NCBI GenBank assembly: GCA_032191485.1
Contig: JAVDOI010000009.1
Coordinates: 23,082,343 to 23,146,342, forward strand
DNA length: 64,000 bases
From: Leptoclinus maculatus
Taxonomy: Eukaryota > Chordata > Actinopteri > Perciformes > Stichaeidae
Direction of reading: 5' to 3'
Shown piece by piece: positions 24,860 through 36,670 of this stretch (within the stretch, counting starts at the first letter, position 1; every line of letters begins with the position of its first letter). The position numbers and the translations under genes are program-made. Below the pieces are notes generated by a model, which searched no databases, was not told the origin of the DNA, and saw only the letters and a program-made list of their open reading frames with translations.

Positions 24860-25150
24860 AGTATGCTAACATGCTCGCAATGACAATGCTAACATGCTGA
24901 GGTGTAGTTGTAGCAATGTTTAGCATGTTTACTATCTTAGCTTAGCAGGTTAGAATGATAACATTTGTTAATTGGCAGAATTGTTTTATGTCGGGATGCA
25001 AATGTCATTTGTTTTGCAGCTATTTGATCATAAGCCAAATAGATGAGATGATAAGATTCATCTTCTTGGGGTCATGAATGTCTGTGCTTAATTTAATGGC
25101 AATCCATTGTCGTTGGGGTTTTCAGTCTGGATCCAAGTGGTGGACAAAGT
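24860..25150 (+). repeat. Interspersed repeat (CTAACATGCT-type)
   Basis: Starts with tandem GCTAACATG words and ends with GGTCATGAATGTCTGTGC, AATGGCAATCCATTG and TTTTCAGTCTGGATCC. Its 3' half is the inverse of 21880-22030 and 32760-32900, and short pieces occur at about 52365-52425 and 55763-55855. It is a dispersed family well known in percomorph genomes (family name not assigned). Confidence 0.65.
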
Positions 25151-28100
25151 CATTCATAAATAAATGTTTTATTGTTGCCATAGATGTGTTTTTGTTTGTT
25201 TGTAATGCTGTAATATTCAGTTGATGTTTTATTCAATGAAAGCCACTGTGTGTAGGATTTGAATATTGCTAACTTTGACGTCATACAGTAAATTCAATAA
25301 AATAAACTCAAACTGATCAAACCAAAGGGATTCTCTTTGGAAGGAGCCACTAGCTGTCTCCACCTGTTTCCAGTCTTTATGCTAAGCTATGCTAGCTGTC
25401 CCTGAGCTCCAGCTTTATATTTAATCATCTACTGTCTACAAGAAAGTGGTTACCAGTAAGGGACTGTGTCGTTTAACGAGAATGTCCAAGGGGAGTTCAG
25501 ACTTTTTGTCATGCCTGCCCCTCAGATCAATCAATACTGTAAAGTGAATCACTGAAACACTAATATTGTTTTCAAGATTATATTCTTGCGGACTTGATAT
25601 TAATGTACTCTGTCCCTCTTTTTTTCCTCATATTTTTTTAAGGCTCCAGACTATAATTATGTTTAAGGGGGTATTTATACTGCTCTGATTATTTTGATAG
25701 TTCAAAATGACAGAGTGGACATCCGTTTTCAAAATAGACTGTGAGAAGGCAGCCTGTTGTGGTGCAAAGCTACACTTTTCACCATGTAATACTGATGTTT
25801 AACCACTAGATGATGGAAGACTATAATCTATGAAGTGATCAGATTTGTTTTTAAATGATCCGTCTACCTTTGTCTAATCAGAGGCAGGGCTGTAACTACC
25901 GCTGAGGACACTAAGGACATGTCCTTTGTGTTTTTTTATGTGAACTTCAGGTCTTTAGGAACCAGTTTACACTGTACAATTAAAAACTCACACATGAGTG
26001 ATTTATAGGCTGCTTCTAACAAGTAGCAATAATAGCAGAGTTGCTGTACTTAAATTTGACTTAAAGTTTTACTTTGGGTATTACAAACATGTTTTCACCC
26101 TTTTTTTCCCCAAACCGCTCAATGCTAAATGTGTTCAATAAGGAACTTTACGCTACCGAAATGTAGTTTGAAGTGATACAAGTTTCCTTATTTAAATCAG
26201 TAAATATCTGACCAAAGAATGAGTAAACAAGCTTAAAAAAAGCTGTCAAAGCATTCAATAACAACGACACTTTTCGATACTCGATGCAACAGTATTTTGA
26301 TTAGTACTCAGAATGAGGTTTGACACTCTAGTCTTTGTTATTATCATTTTCCTGGCAGTGTGGAGAAGTCTGAGAACATCATTTAGAACTTCAGATTGGA
26401 AAAGAAAATTTGTAAAAAAAAAAATAAAAAATGTCTTCACAGTGAACTAAATAAATAAGATAAAATACAAAATAATTGGAGCGACCAATATGTCTCAAAT
26501 AATCCTGGCCGTGATCTTATAATCAATGTTCAAAAAGGAGAAGAAAACACCGTCAGTAAGTATTAAGTCATTGCCATATTTGTTTTTCTTACCTTTTTAT
26601 AACATGTTAATATTTGGGTTCATCAACCGTTATAAAGAATAAAACATTAATGAATCTCTTCTCTTGAGTCAATATTTTACAATCAAAGCAGAACTATTGT
26701 GCAACGACATAATTCTCCAAGCTTATTTCCTCTCATTAAAAAGTTGAACTACTCCCATCTCTTCTAGTATGATTCACAGCGTTTTCAGGATTCCTCCGTA
26801 ATTATCAATAAGTAGATCATTACTTCCTCTAAAACTGTCATTTCTGTCTGCCACCGTGTCTTTATTCAGATTACCACGGGGAGTTTCCATAATCAGAATA
26901 TTTAAATAAAAGTTTAATTTAGACTGCTTATTTTTTTGCAGTTCTGTTATCAATTTAAATATTTGTATTCAAACAATAACCAAATCTAAAGTTGAATTTT
27001 CTGACATCTTAAGAAGTTTTGCCTCAAGTAACTTGATATGAAAGCAGAGAGCAATATGTGATTTATGTTTGATTATTAAAAGACATTAATGCCTTTGGGA
27101 ATTCACTGTGAAGTGTAATATGGGCAGGTTGTAACTTGCACAAACCTCACCCCTCTCACCTCTCCAGTTCTCCAGAAATGTTAACCTGCGCTGACACCGA
27201 CAAAACGTCACAGTTATTGATAGAATATGTAATGATGCAAGGATTCAAAGGTTTTCTTTCTTACAAGCAGTACATGGAGTGAAATGCAGCATGGAATACT
27301 TGATAAGGTTTTGCTATTGTGCGAAAAATAATTCAATTTTTTAAGTTAAATTCGTAGCAAAATATATGTAAAAAATATACACATCGTACTTATAGGCAAA
27401 CTATGCAATAGCATTTTGTAAACGTGAATGCAAATCTGCAATGTAGGGCAATGAAAAAAGGTGAGGAGGACAGTGGACAAGTGAAGAGTTTAATACACAA
27501 TGAATCACAATTCAATTGAAGAAAACTTTATTTATTTATTGTCAGCCACATTCCCACTCCCCCAGGCCCCTTCATTCTCATTCTCTACCCGTCATTCACC
27601 TGCTGTTTGCCAGATTGTCAATGTTGCTTGTGCCTTTTGTTTTTCCAGCCATCTGAACTCAAATATACTTGATCTGTTCCGGCTTTTCTTTTGACCTGCT
27701 TGATTGTTTGATTGTTCCTGACCTGCTCACCTGGCGTGCCCCTCTTGGATTGGTTTGTTTGTACTGTCGTCCTGTTGTCAACCTGTGAGCCTTTTCCCTT
27801 TATTCTACCCGCTTGCCTGGTGGTTTTCTTTGTCTGCATTCGAGTCCTCCTCCCTCTGTTGCTGGTATTCACCGGTCAGTTGTATGCAGCAGCTCCCCCA
27901 CGCAGATCAAAAGCTCATATACAGTCGATAGAAAAGAAAGAAAAATACTGTTAATCACAAAACTAAAAAACACTTAAAGGCTGAAACTTTTTAAATGTAA
28001 GTGTGGAATCTGTTATAAATACATCAATAAATAATGATTTATTAAATCAAATTAACAATGTAGAACAATGTAGTAGACCTGAGTTGGTCATTGTCAGCCA

Positions 28101-30187
28101 TCATTAATTATTGTTTTAAAAATAATAATGAACTACTCTACTCTCTTGTAAAATGCTGTCCGGGACAGACATTTTCAGTTGGTACCAAAAAAACAAGAAG
28201 CTGATAATTGAGCCGTTTATTTTTTTGTATATTCCCTTTAAATGTCATCATGCTGATTCTGTGTAAGAGTTTAATGCAACACTTATGACTAAAGTACAGG
28301 ACTTCAGAGAATGGCAGTACTGAGGGTGGTGCTGGTTTACTGTCCAGTTCGTCATACTTCTCATGAAAAACAAAATGTGTCAACTTCCTCTCAAAATACG
28401 TCAGCTGATCTGCATTAACTTGTCTGAATGTTTCACTTCAGTTTACTTTGCAGAACTGGAAACTCTAAATACTTAAGAGGGCATTTCACAATGTAGGGGA
28501 AAAGCATTGTGTGGACATAAGGTCATAACTTGTACGCTACCTCAAGACATCCATAAACAGTGACTTCAAGCAGGGAGGTGTAATTCACAGGAATCTGAGG
28601 GAGATAATGGAGTCAAACATACGCAGGTCCTGGCTCAGGCTGTCTCTGTTTATGTTACATGTCAAACTGTTAAGGCTCACCGTCTCCTGCTCAAACTATG
28701 GAACATGCCCAACCTTCATCCAAAGAACATGTTCTTATAGTCGGGTAATAACATAACTAGACCTCACACATATTGCAACAATCGAAAGTTATTCTATTTG
28801 ACGTATATAAAGTGTCATGTTGTATTACTTTTTACAAGGAAAAATCATGAAATCAAGAAAGTTCAAATGGCTGTCCTCCACCCTAGTGAAAATAATGATT
28901 TCATATGTTTCAGTGTTTCTGTTTCTTGTCCTTGAAGAGACCAGTGATGTGATCATATTACATTTTCATCACTGATATAAGTGTTTTTGATTGAAAAACT
29001 ACAGTATGGTCAAAATCTAGCATGCACAACAATGTGGGTTTGTATGGTCACTAAAATATGGCACAAAGGCATTTTTGGTTGGATCATATTTGGACGATTT
29101 CCAAAACTTTCCCTTCATATAATTCCGTAGCACTTTTTTTCTGCTCATTAGGAAAATATTTGGGGCACAAAATCCGTCGAGTTTGTTTTTGTTGCAATTG
29201 GTGTGAGGTTGACCCACATTTTTGGGTGAATAGCCTCGACTATATAAGAATGTGCAGAGAACAGCTTAATGAGGTCATTGCCTCATGACAGACAACAGAC
29301 ATTGAAGTTTAACACGGAGTTTTAACTGCCTGTTGAACCTGTTTAACAGCCGAGGTGCAGTAGCCATACCTGCTCTATTCAGATCAGTGCCAGCAGTTAT
29401 AAGATTTGTAAATACAGGTGGAAACCGCTAGCCGGGCTCTGCAGCTTAATGGTCAACCTGGTTGACCATTTAGGTCACTAATTAACACCTTATATCTTGT
29501 TTTGTTTGATACTGACAAAAACTAAAGCTAACATCCAAGCCAACACTATATATATATACCACCCTTTAATGCTCCACACTATTCCTTTATAGTGGTTCTG
29601 GTCTGGTCTGGGGTTTACCACAGTTCCCTGATTGTTTCTAATTCCATTTGAGTGCCTCTGCTGCACTTTTCCTGACACCAAGTGCCCTTGAAATATCTGG
29701 CCCGCTGATATGGAGTCCTGCCTTCTACTGGCTACAAGCTTGTGGTGGGGGAGGGGGATGTAGAAGAGAGGTAAAAAGATAACAAATATGTGGAGATAAA
29801 AATGAGAAAACAGCTGGAAATCTGGAGTATGTGGGGAGGACGTTGATATGTATGTGGGAGAGAGGTTAAAGGTCACTGGTAGTTCTGCTATCTGTGGATT
29901 TGAAAGGGGATTCCTGAGCATGACTTTTACTAACTAAAGGGAGGAACTGATTTCAGGAAGGAGATACGGGGAGTATGCTTCCGGATTCCTCTACCAAAGT
30001 CCACCAAAAAAAAAAAAAAAAGCTACCTAAATGTTCAGCTCTGCTGCTCGTGTGCAGGTTAATTAAATACCAGTATGTGTTTATTTGTATACTTTAGTTC
30101 AGTGGGTGAGAGCTCGCTGCTGTCAGGCTGAATCGTGTTATGTTCACTCAAGGTCATGAAACTCATTCATCCTCTACTGACAATACC
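25151..30187. other. Gene-free, repeat-bearing DNA between the two ICAM-like genes
   Basis: AT-rich sequence without supported exons. Another fragment of the GCTAAGCTA-type repeat lies at about 25340-25420. A pyrimidine-rich segment at 27540-27880 is open in one frame (80 residues from 27712) but has no recognisable domain or splice signals; I suspect a retroelement fragment. A 23-bp palindrome occurs at 29448-29470 (AATGGTCAACC, T, inverse) and a poly-A run at about 30005-30021. Confidence 0.55.
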
Positions 30188-30197
30188 GGAATTTCCC
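30188..30197 (-). promoter_or_regulatory. Candidate NF-kappa-B site upstream of ICAM-like copy 2
   Basis: The minus strand reads GGGAAATTCC, a full match to the kappa-B consensus GGGRNNYYCC, about 290 bp upstream of the ATG at 30488. Human ICAM1 has a TGGAAATTCC kappa-B site in its proximal promoter. Function here is inferred. Confidence 0.5.
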
Positions 30198-30339
30198 AAA
30201 AACTGCTTCGGAAATCCTCCCCGACTGCTGACTGGTTTCAATTTCGCTTATCCATTTATAATAATGACGTGCCTGGAAACACTTCAGTGTCAGTAGGCTG
30301 GCTACGTGAGACAAGAGGGTCTCTCACTGTTCTGCGCTC

Positions 30340-30348
30340 TTCCAGGAA
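30340..30348. promoter_or_regulatory. Candidate STAT/GAS element upstream of ICAM-like copy 2
   Basis: TTCCAGGAA is a full TTCNNNGAA palindrome, 140 bp upstream of the ATG and downstream of the kappa-B-like site. The human ICAM1 promoter has the same order, with a GAS-type interferon-gamma element downstream of its kappa-B site. Confidence 0.45.
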
Positions 30349-30487
30349 AAGAAAGGGAGTGGACTTTTTTTTTATTACTATTATTTTTTACTTTCAATTT
30401 CAGTCGCTCCTTCTCCGGGCTTTGGGCACAACCGTATTTTTTGTTATTACCGGACATCTCATTTGCCTGCAAGACCTACTGGGAATA

Positions 30488-33400
30488 ATGCTTTTCTGTT
30501 ACATATTTTTGGTGATTTCTATGATGAGTTTTCTGCGGGACTTCCATGTCTCCAGTTGTGGTAAGTTTTCTGCGTCTGTTGCGGTCTGAATATTTCCTCT
30601 TGTGGTAAGCGGTTTATCTCCCTCCCTAAGTGATAACTGGTATCATTAATGGGGCGTTTTACATCATAATAAAACACAGTGTTTTGTTTTTGAAAATGTT
30701 ATGTTTAATGTTCTCAGCACTTGTAGCCTTTTTTTTAAATCAAATGTAGTGAAACCTGGCAGTTGTTGCTCAAAAGATTCACCTATTCTAATTTCGTCAT
30801 ATACATATATATATATATATATTTTAAGTCTTTGTTTTTCTTTCCTCATTAATTACTGTAGTACTGTAGTAATAGTGTAGTATTGTAATATTAGATGTTT
30901 TGCCTCTGTGGATATAGTGGTGTAGCAATGTACAAACCATTTGTCATCTCTCTTTTCTCACATTGTGAATATTGTACTTAATATTGTGAACTTCGTACAT
31001 ACTGTGGCACAACTGTGTACACATTATCAATATGGCGATGCCAAAAAAAGCTAATTTGAATTTGGAGTAGGCTAACTTTCATTCACTCACACTGCTAGTA
31101 GACTACAGTCAGTTCTAAAAGTGAAAATGTGACATTCAGTGAATCAGTTTGAACTCTTGTAATCAGAGGAGAATAACCACGGACCATAGTATGAACCTTA
31201 ACCTCTAACCTTATTGATGTATTCAGTTATTGACTAGAAATGTAGAAATGCAAATATATCTTGATTAGAAAAACGCAACTACATAATGTACAATTATGTA
31301 AAATTATTTTTTTTGTTGAGTTACGTTAATGGTGTATCTGAATGTTAATTTCACATGAAGCTGTTTAAAACCACCACCTTGTCTGTGTTACAGAGCACAA
31401 CTGTACAGATAAACCAGTATTCACTCCGTCCAGACTGGTGGTGAGGTTCGGTGACCCGACCTTTGCCAGCTGCTCTGTGTGTCAGCATGATTGCATCAAC
31501 AACTTATATAAATTGGAAAGCCCTGTGGGACTCACGACGACGAACGGAACCACCATTTCATGGATAGTTAACAGACTGACTGAGTGGCAAACATCTCCCA
31601 TCTGCTTTTATACTATTAAGAAGAAGAATAATTACCAGTGTTGTACCACTCTGCCTGTTACTGTCTACCGTAAGTTAAAAAAATAAATGTTGCAAGATAT
31701 GATTTAAAAAAGTATAATCTAAATGAGTAATAAAACATCTTGGGCATTTCGATAGTTGTTTCTGAATGTGTGTCTGTCTCTCTGTCTCCACAGAGCCTCC
31801 ACGTAATGTGTCCATCAGCTTTGTTAATCACACTGGGCCGATGTTTGAGGGTCAGCAGTACACTCTGCAGTGTACAGTAGAGGACGTGGCTCCTGTTGAA
31901 AACCTCACTGTGACCTTCTACAGAGGACAGACAGTACTGAGTCAACAACAGTCCAACATCAACGACACAAAGAAGAAACCATTGACTGACATCTTCTCTT
32001 TAGACATCACCCCCAGTAAAGAGGATGATGGAGTCCAGTACTGGTGTGAAGCAAAGCTAGAACTGGGACCTGATGGACCACAGCTCCCTCCAGTGGTGAC
32101 GTCACAAACCATCAGCACCACTGTGTACTGTGAGTCTGACAAGAGTACATCAACACATCTTGACACCCTTGGTTATTATGTTATTCTCTTTTGCAATTAT
32201 GGAAGAGATATTTTGATCTGCTCCTTAAAACTGCACTAAGCAATATTTTTGTATCAGCAATAGATCACATGACTACTTCTATGTGAAAAAAAACAGATAA
32301 CTATCACCAGACTCCAGACCTCCTCACCTCTACAGACCTTTATAGTGTCTTTCGTCTCATTACTTTTGTTTTCTGGCCTGCAACTTTACTGTTTTGGTTC
32401 GGCCTCATAGCTCTAATCAGCCTATATTTCAGCCGCAACAGGCAGGTATGTTCAGAGAAAAAGCTCTAAAAACAGCACACAGACACAGGTGGGGACTAGC
32501 CGTTAAACATAGTGGAGTATTTAGCAGCTGAAGAGTAACATATTTTTCTCAGTAGATAGTGGAGACCAAAAGCAGTGCTAAAAGGAGAGGGAATATATAT
32601 ATTATATTTCTCAGGTGACCATAAACATGACTCCATATGAATGTTAATGCTACTCAGCATGGTGATATGTCAGTGTTGTGTTAGCAGCTTGCTTACGCTG
32701 CCCCCAACTGGTCCAAAACCCCCAATTATGTCATACCACGCCGTAAAATCATGTAGTCCACCAATTTGGTTTGGACTGAATTATCTCATTGGATGGATTA
32801 CCATGACATTTTGTAAAGAAATTCGTGGTTCACAGAGGGTGAATTCTGCTAACTTTGGTGATCCCCTGACTTATCCTTTAGCACCACCATGAGGTTGATA
32901 TTTAAATTAAATTAAAGCAGAAACTGAAAGTGAGTGTACAACAGTTAGGTACTTTCCAACCCTTCTCTCCACAATGAATTGTATATCTGCACCGAGAACA
33001 AAATGACATGTTGTGTTTCATCCTCAATCAATGAACAGACAAGCCTCAGGTAGAGCGGTCATCGCATCCAGATCCAATCCCCGTCACAGAGGGAAACCCT
33101 CTACAACTGAGCTGCTCGGCCATTGGAAACCCCAGCCCCTCGTACACCTGGACGCCCCCGTCCGAAAGCACTTCAACCTCCAATAGCAGCAATATCACGA
33201 TCACCTCTGCAACTGTTGCGGATAAGGGGAAGTACACCTGCTCTGTCAGCAACAGCGTGGGGACTGTCACTTTGGAGTTCAACGTGGATGTTCAAAGTGA
33301 GTTTTACTGTCCGCTCTTCAGAGGTTATGACTGTTACTGTAAAGTGAGTGCAGCCACAGTGTTGCTTTCGCTGGCGCTTACGAGAAGTGATTCTCACACA

Positions 33401-33684
33401 TGTGACCTAAGGAAGGAAGGAAGTTCATTGTTACTCTTTTGGTATTTGGTGTTGATCTGACGTGGAGTATTCTCTGCTCCTTTTTTTCTTCACCCCTCAC
33501 AGAACTTTCTGCAGTAAACTACATGGGAATCATAATAGGCATAGTCGCAGTTGGTGTTCTGATCGTCATCGTGGGCCTAGTTGGATACTCCTATTGCTAC
33601 AAACACAATCGAATGGGAGAGTACAACCTGAAGGACGTTTTCCGCTTGCACACGAAGCACGCTGCCGTGCCCACTGCAGAGTAA
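30488..33684 (+). CDS. ICAM-like Ig-superfamily adhesion receptor, copy 2 (complete, 374 residues)
   Basis: Exons: 30488-30560 signal peptide (MLFCYIFLVISMMSFLRDFH), 31394-31669 Ig domain 1, 31794-32129 domain 2, 33039-33296 domain 3, 33503-33684 transmembrane and tail; all phases agree. The last exon encodes YMGIIIGIVAVGVLIVIVGL as membrane segment and a cytoplasmic tail of about 30 residues ending HTKHAAVPTAE. Ectodomain features are as in copy 1: CxxC and CC cysteines in domain 1, and LESP where mammalian ICAMs carry the integrin-binding glutamate. Domain 2 has one extra sequon (NDT) relative to copy 1, and domain 1 has two extra lysines. Position next to cdc37 and the PDE4 gene matches the human ICAM cluster. 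Probable role: surface counter-receptor for beta-2 integrins on leukocytes (family knowledge). The exact ICAM orthologue cannot be stated, since fish ICAMs diverged. AATAAA at 34123-34128 is a possible 3' end. Confidence 0.88.
32230..32620. repeat. Interspersed repeat in ICAM-like copy 2 intron
   Basis: Contains AACTGCACTAAGCAATATTT and AATAGATCACATGACTACTT. It also has a GTTAAACATAGTGGAG segment resembling GTTGAACATAGTCGAG at about 48207-48222 in the PDE4 gene. It has no counterpart in copy 1, so it is unique to this intron. Confidence 0.5.
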
Positions 33685-36460
33685 GCCTGCGGGAAGGCAT
33701 GAAAATGTGTATGGACCTTTGTTACATCTTACTCTCTCCCTCATTTCCTGTAATTCCTCTACTGATGCTATCTAATGACATAAAATGCCCCAAATGATAA
33801 AAAAAAAAAAACAGCGTTTAAGTCAAGTTTCAACTTGTGTAACCTATATATTGAATAGAACAAGTCACAAGCTTCCTTAAGAACTATTTTTCAACAGCAG
33901 TCCTGACAAAGGAAAAGTATAGCTGGCTTGCTAACTCCGGCACATTTACAGAAATGTTGATTCATGTGCGTTGTCCTAAAACACACACTCAAAAGTATGT
34001 GAATATAATATATCACAGTTGCCATAAGCAAGTTTTCGGACCAGTCCCTACTTTTGTTCTAAAAGTATACAGATTTACTGTTTAGTTTTAAGATATTAAT
34101 ATCTATTAATAATAATAATATAAATAAAGTTATTATTATTATTATTATTATTATTAAATGAACACAGGCTATTGTGTAAATTGATTAATGCGAGACTCAA
34201 AAGTTAAAGTAGCAAATAAACAAGTTTTACTTTTTTAGCAAAAAAGTAAAATAAATGAACAATGAAACTGAATTTGAACTAGTTATATTTTTTGGTGCTT
34301 ATTTGGCCCCATGTGGCTGAAACATCCCATGTAGCTGTTGAACATGCTGTTTTACTGTTTCTCTCTGCAGTTGTGTTACTGGACTTCATAACTTTATTTA
34401 GAGATGTGTTGTAAATAGAATATAATTGTGTGAAAACACGTACACTGAACTTCACGGCTGTGTGTTAAACCACTGAAAGCTTGTGCCTGACCTCTTCACA
34501 ACTCACAGCTCAACAGTTTCCGTTTGAATGTAGTTGGTGTGCATGTGTGTGTGCTGTATTGATGCACTAGTGACACTGAAAAAAAGAGGAATTAATTTGA
34601 GCAAAAAGTGTATAATAATGAACTGCACACTGGAATATGCTTTGACCACCTTTATTTTAGAAATTATAAATAAACGATCACTTTGTACAATGAGATGCAT
34701 CCCAGTCTCTTCTATTGTTATTTTATTGTATTTCTAAACACCACAAAATTGATGCACCATTATGTTAAATATTAAATGTTTTATTTCCTTATTTTGTCAT
34801 GGGCCTTACATTCCAGTAGTCCAATGGAAGAATCTGACCTCAGTTTAAAATGGAGTGATGGAAGTGGAAGACGTAATTATAGATTTCCTGTTTATGAGAT
34901 TCTTCATCGCTAGCTGGACTCTTGATGCTTTTTGATCTCTGAGGCTTTTACGGGGAACTCCGCTGCAGAGATCATGTTGACGGTGAAGTGAGTAAATGTT
35001 ACACCCCTACTCTTTGCCTTACCTCCATTACTACCTCTCCTCTCCTACGAGGAAGAAACTTGGAGGAGATGAAAAGAGGAAAGAGGACATGAGAAAACTT
35101 TGATCATTAATAATAAATAAACTTTTGATTAAGTTGCCCTGTCAAAAAAACACTCCACAATGTTATCTGCACTATTATCCAACTAGCTTTCATGTTGGCT
35201 GCACAGTATGTCTATCTAAGCATTTGTGGTTTTCTCATTGCAGGGAATACATTTCCCTGATTGGCCTAAACATTCTTTTATTAACATGAGACTGGAAAGC
35301 AGGTCCATCCATCCTAGTGTACAGTAATGTATAACAACCGTACAACTGAAACGGAATGACAGCCTACATTATTTTGCAAGCTATCACTGAACATTGTGGC
35401 CCTGTTCATGGTGTTATCACCAGCTCAAAAACAGAAAACACTTCCAGAGGAAACACCTGGGCATCCTGGAACTCTTGCCCAGCTCTTGCTTCAGTGTTAT
35501 GATGGCAAATGTTCATGCTTGCAGTTGCATAAGTGTACACTTTTGAAAACATGTGATTTGTCATACCCTTGTTGCTCACAACACTCACATTAAAAATCTC
35601 CCTGGAGCTCCTCAACACACAGGCGAGTGGATGTAGAAAGTGAAACAGTGGGCAAATAAACTTTAGCAGTGACATCATAACAAGGTGACTAAAAACCCAT
35701 TAAAAGAAATGAATATAAAGTATTATTCACCATCCATTAACCGCTTGTGTTTTTTGGAGAATACTTTAAATACATTTTAATTTCTTAAAGATATCACCCT
35801 AAATGTTCTTCTACATTCTGCAGATTTTGAGACACTAACTGCTCAAAATTAAAAAAATAAATAAAGTGTTGAATAAAATAAATATATAAATAATATTTTG
35901 CAATTATCTTTTTAAAAATAAATCAGTTTTAAGGAAACTATGAGCATGCCACAAAACAGACAAACAAGAAGACCTGTTACACACAAAAAACCTGACTAAT
36001 ATTACTGAAATGTGTGTTTGTAATAGGCCACATATTTCTAAATGTTACAAGATGTAAAATAATGATACATTTTGTCCAGTATCAATTTGTTTAATGCGTT
36101 TAATGCTATACGTGTACTAAGTTACATTTCTGAAGCAAATATTGTAAGTTTACCCCACTATATTTATTTTACACTTATAGTTACTAGTTGATTTTTACAT
36201 ATTTTACATATAAATAAACGTATATGATATGCTTATTATATTATATAATGCAGTAGCCTACTATAAACCCAGTGGAAGACCCATAGACATAGATAGTTTA
36301 AAAGAAGTAAGCCTCTACAAAGTATCTAAAACATTGACTAAGTACTTCCTCCATCACTAGCAGAGACCTCCACTACTATCATATTATTAATTAATGTGTC
36401 ACAATTACAGTTAATTCGTGTGTTTTTGGCTATTTAAAAATAAACCAAGCACGCGCTTCT
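33685..36460. other. Intergenic region between ICAM-like copy 2 and cdc37
   Basis: AT-rich, with a TTA/ATT microsatellite at about 34107-34155. No exon with acceptable splicing and similarity was found. In human the TYK2 gene lies between the ICAM cluster and CDC37; no kinase or FERM exon is visible in these 2.8 kb. Confidence 0.6.
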
Positions 36461-36670
36461 TGATGACGTGTTTAATTGGATTCCCGTAAACGGCGTGTGG
36501 CTGCAGGCTGCGTGTCTCGCTAAAAGGATTGGGAAACTATCAATCTCCGTCTTGTTTCCTGCCGCCTTGTCGGTGCATTGTCCCAGCTGAACATCTCTGC
36601 TGTTTCCCCTTTACTGAAGCTGAAACTGAAACACGCGAAGGAGAAAAGAGGGACAGAAGGAGCCGCAAAG
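36461..36670 (+). promoter_or_regulatory. cdc37: cdc37 promoter-proximal region and 5' UTR
   Basis: The sequence becomes GC-richer than the flank. It contains TGACGTG (36464-36470, CRE/ATF-like), an inverted CCAAT box (GATTGG, about 36527-36532) and GAAACTGAAAC (36622-36632), which fits the ISRE core GAAANNGAAA and lies 39 bp before the ATG. No TATA box is evident. The transcription start is not determined; the roles are motif-based inference. Confidence 0.45.

Noticed and set aside
27500..27954. Open pyrimidine-rich segment between the ICAM-like genes, considered as an exon or retroelement ORF
   Set aside because: No reverse transcriptase, integrase or other domain motif, and no plausible splice context; at most a repeat fragment.
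33685..36460. Search for a TYK2 gene, expected between ICAM and CDC37 from human synteny
   Set aside because: No JAK-family FERM, SH2 or kinase exon was found, and the gap is too short for the gene.
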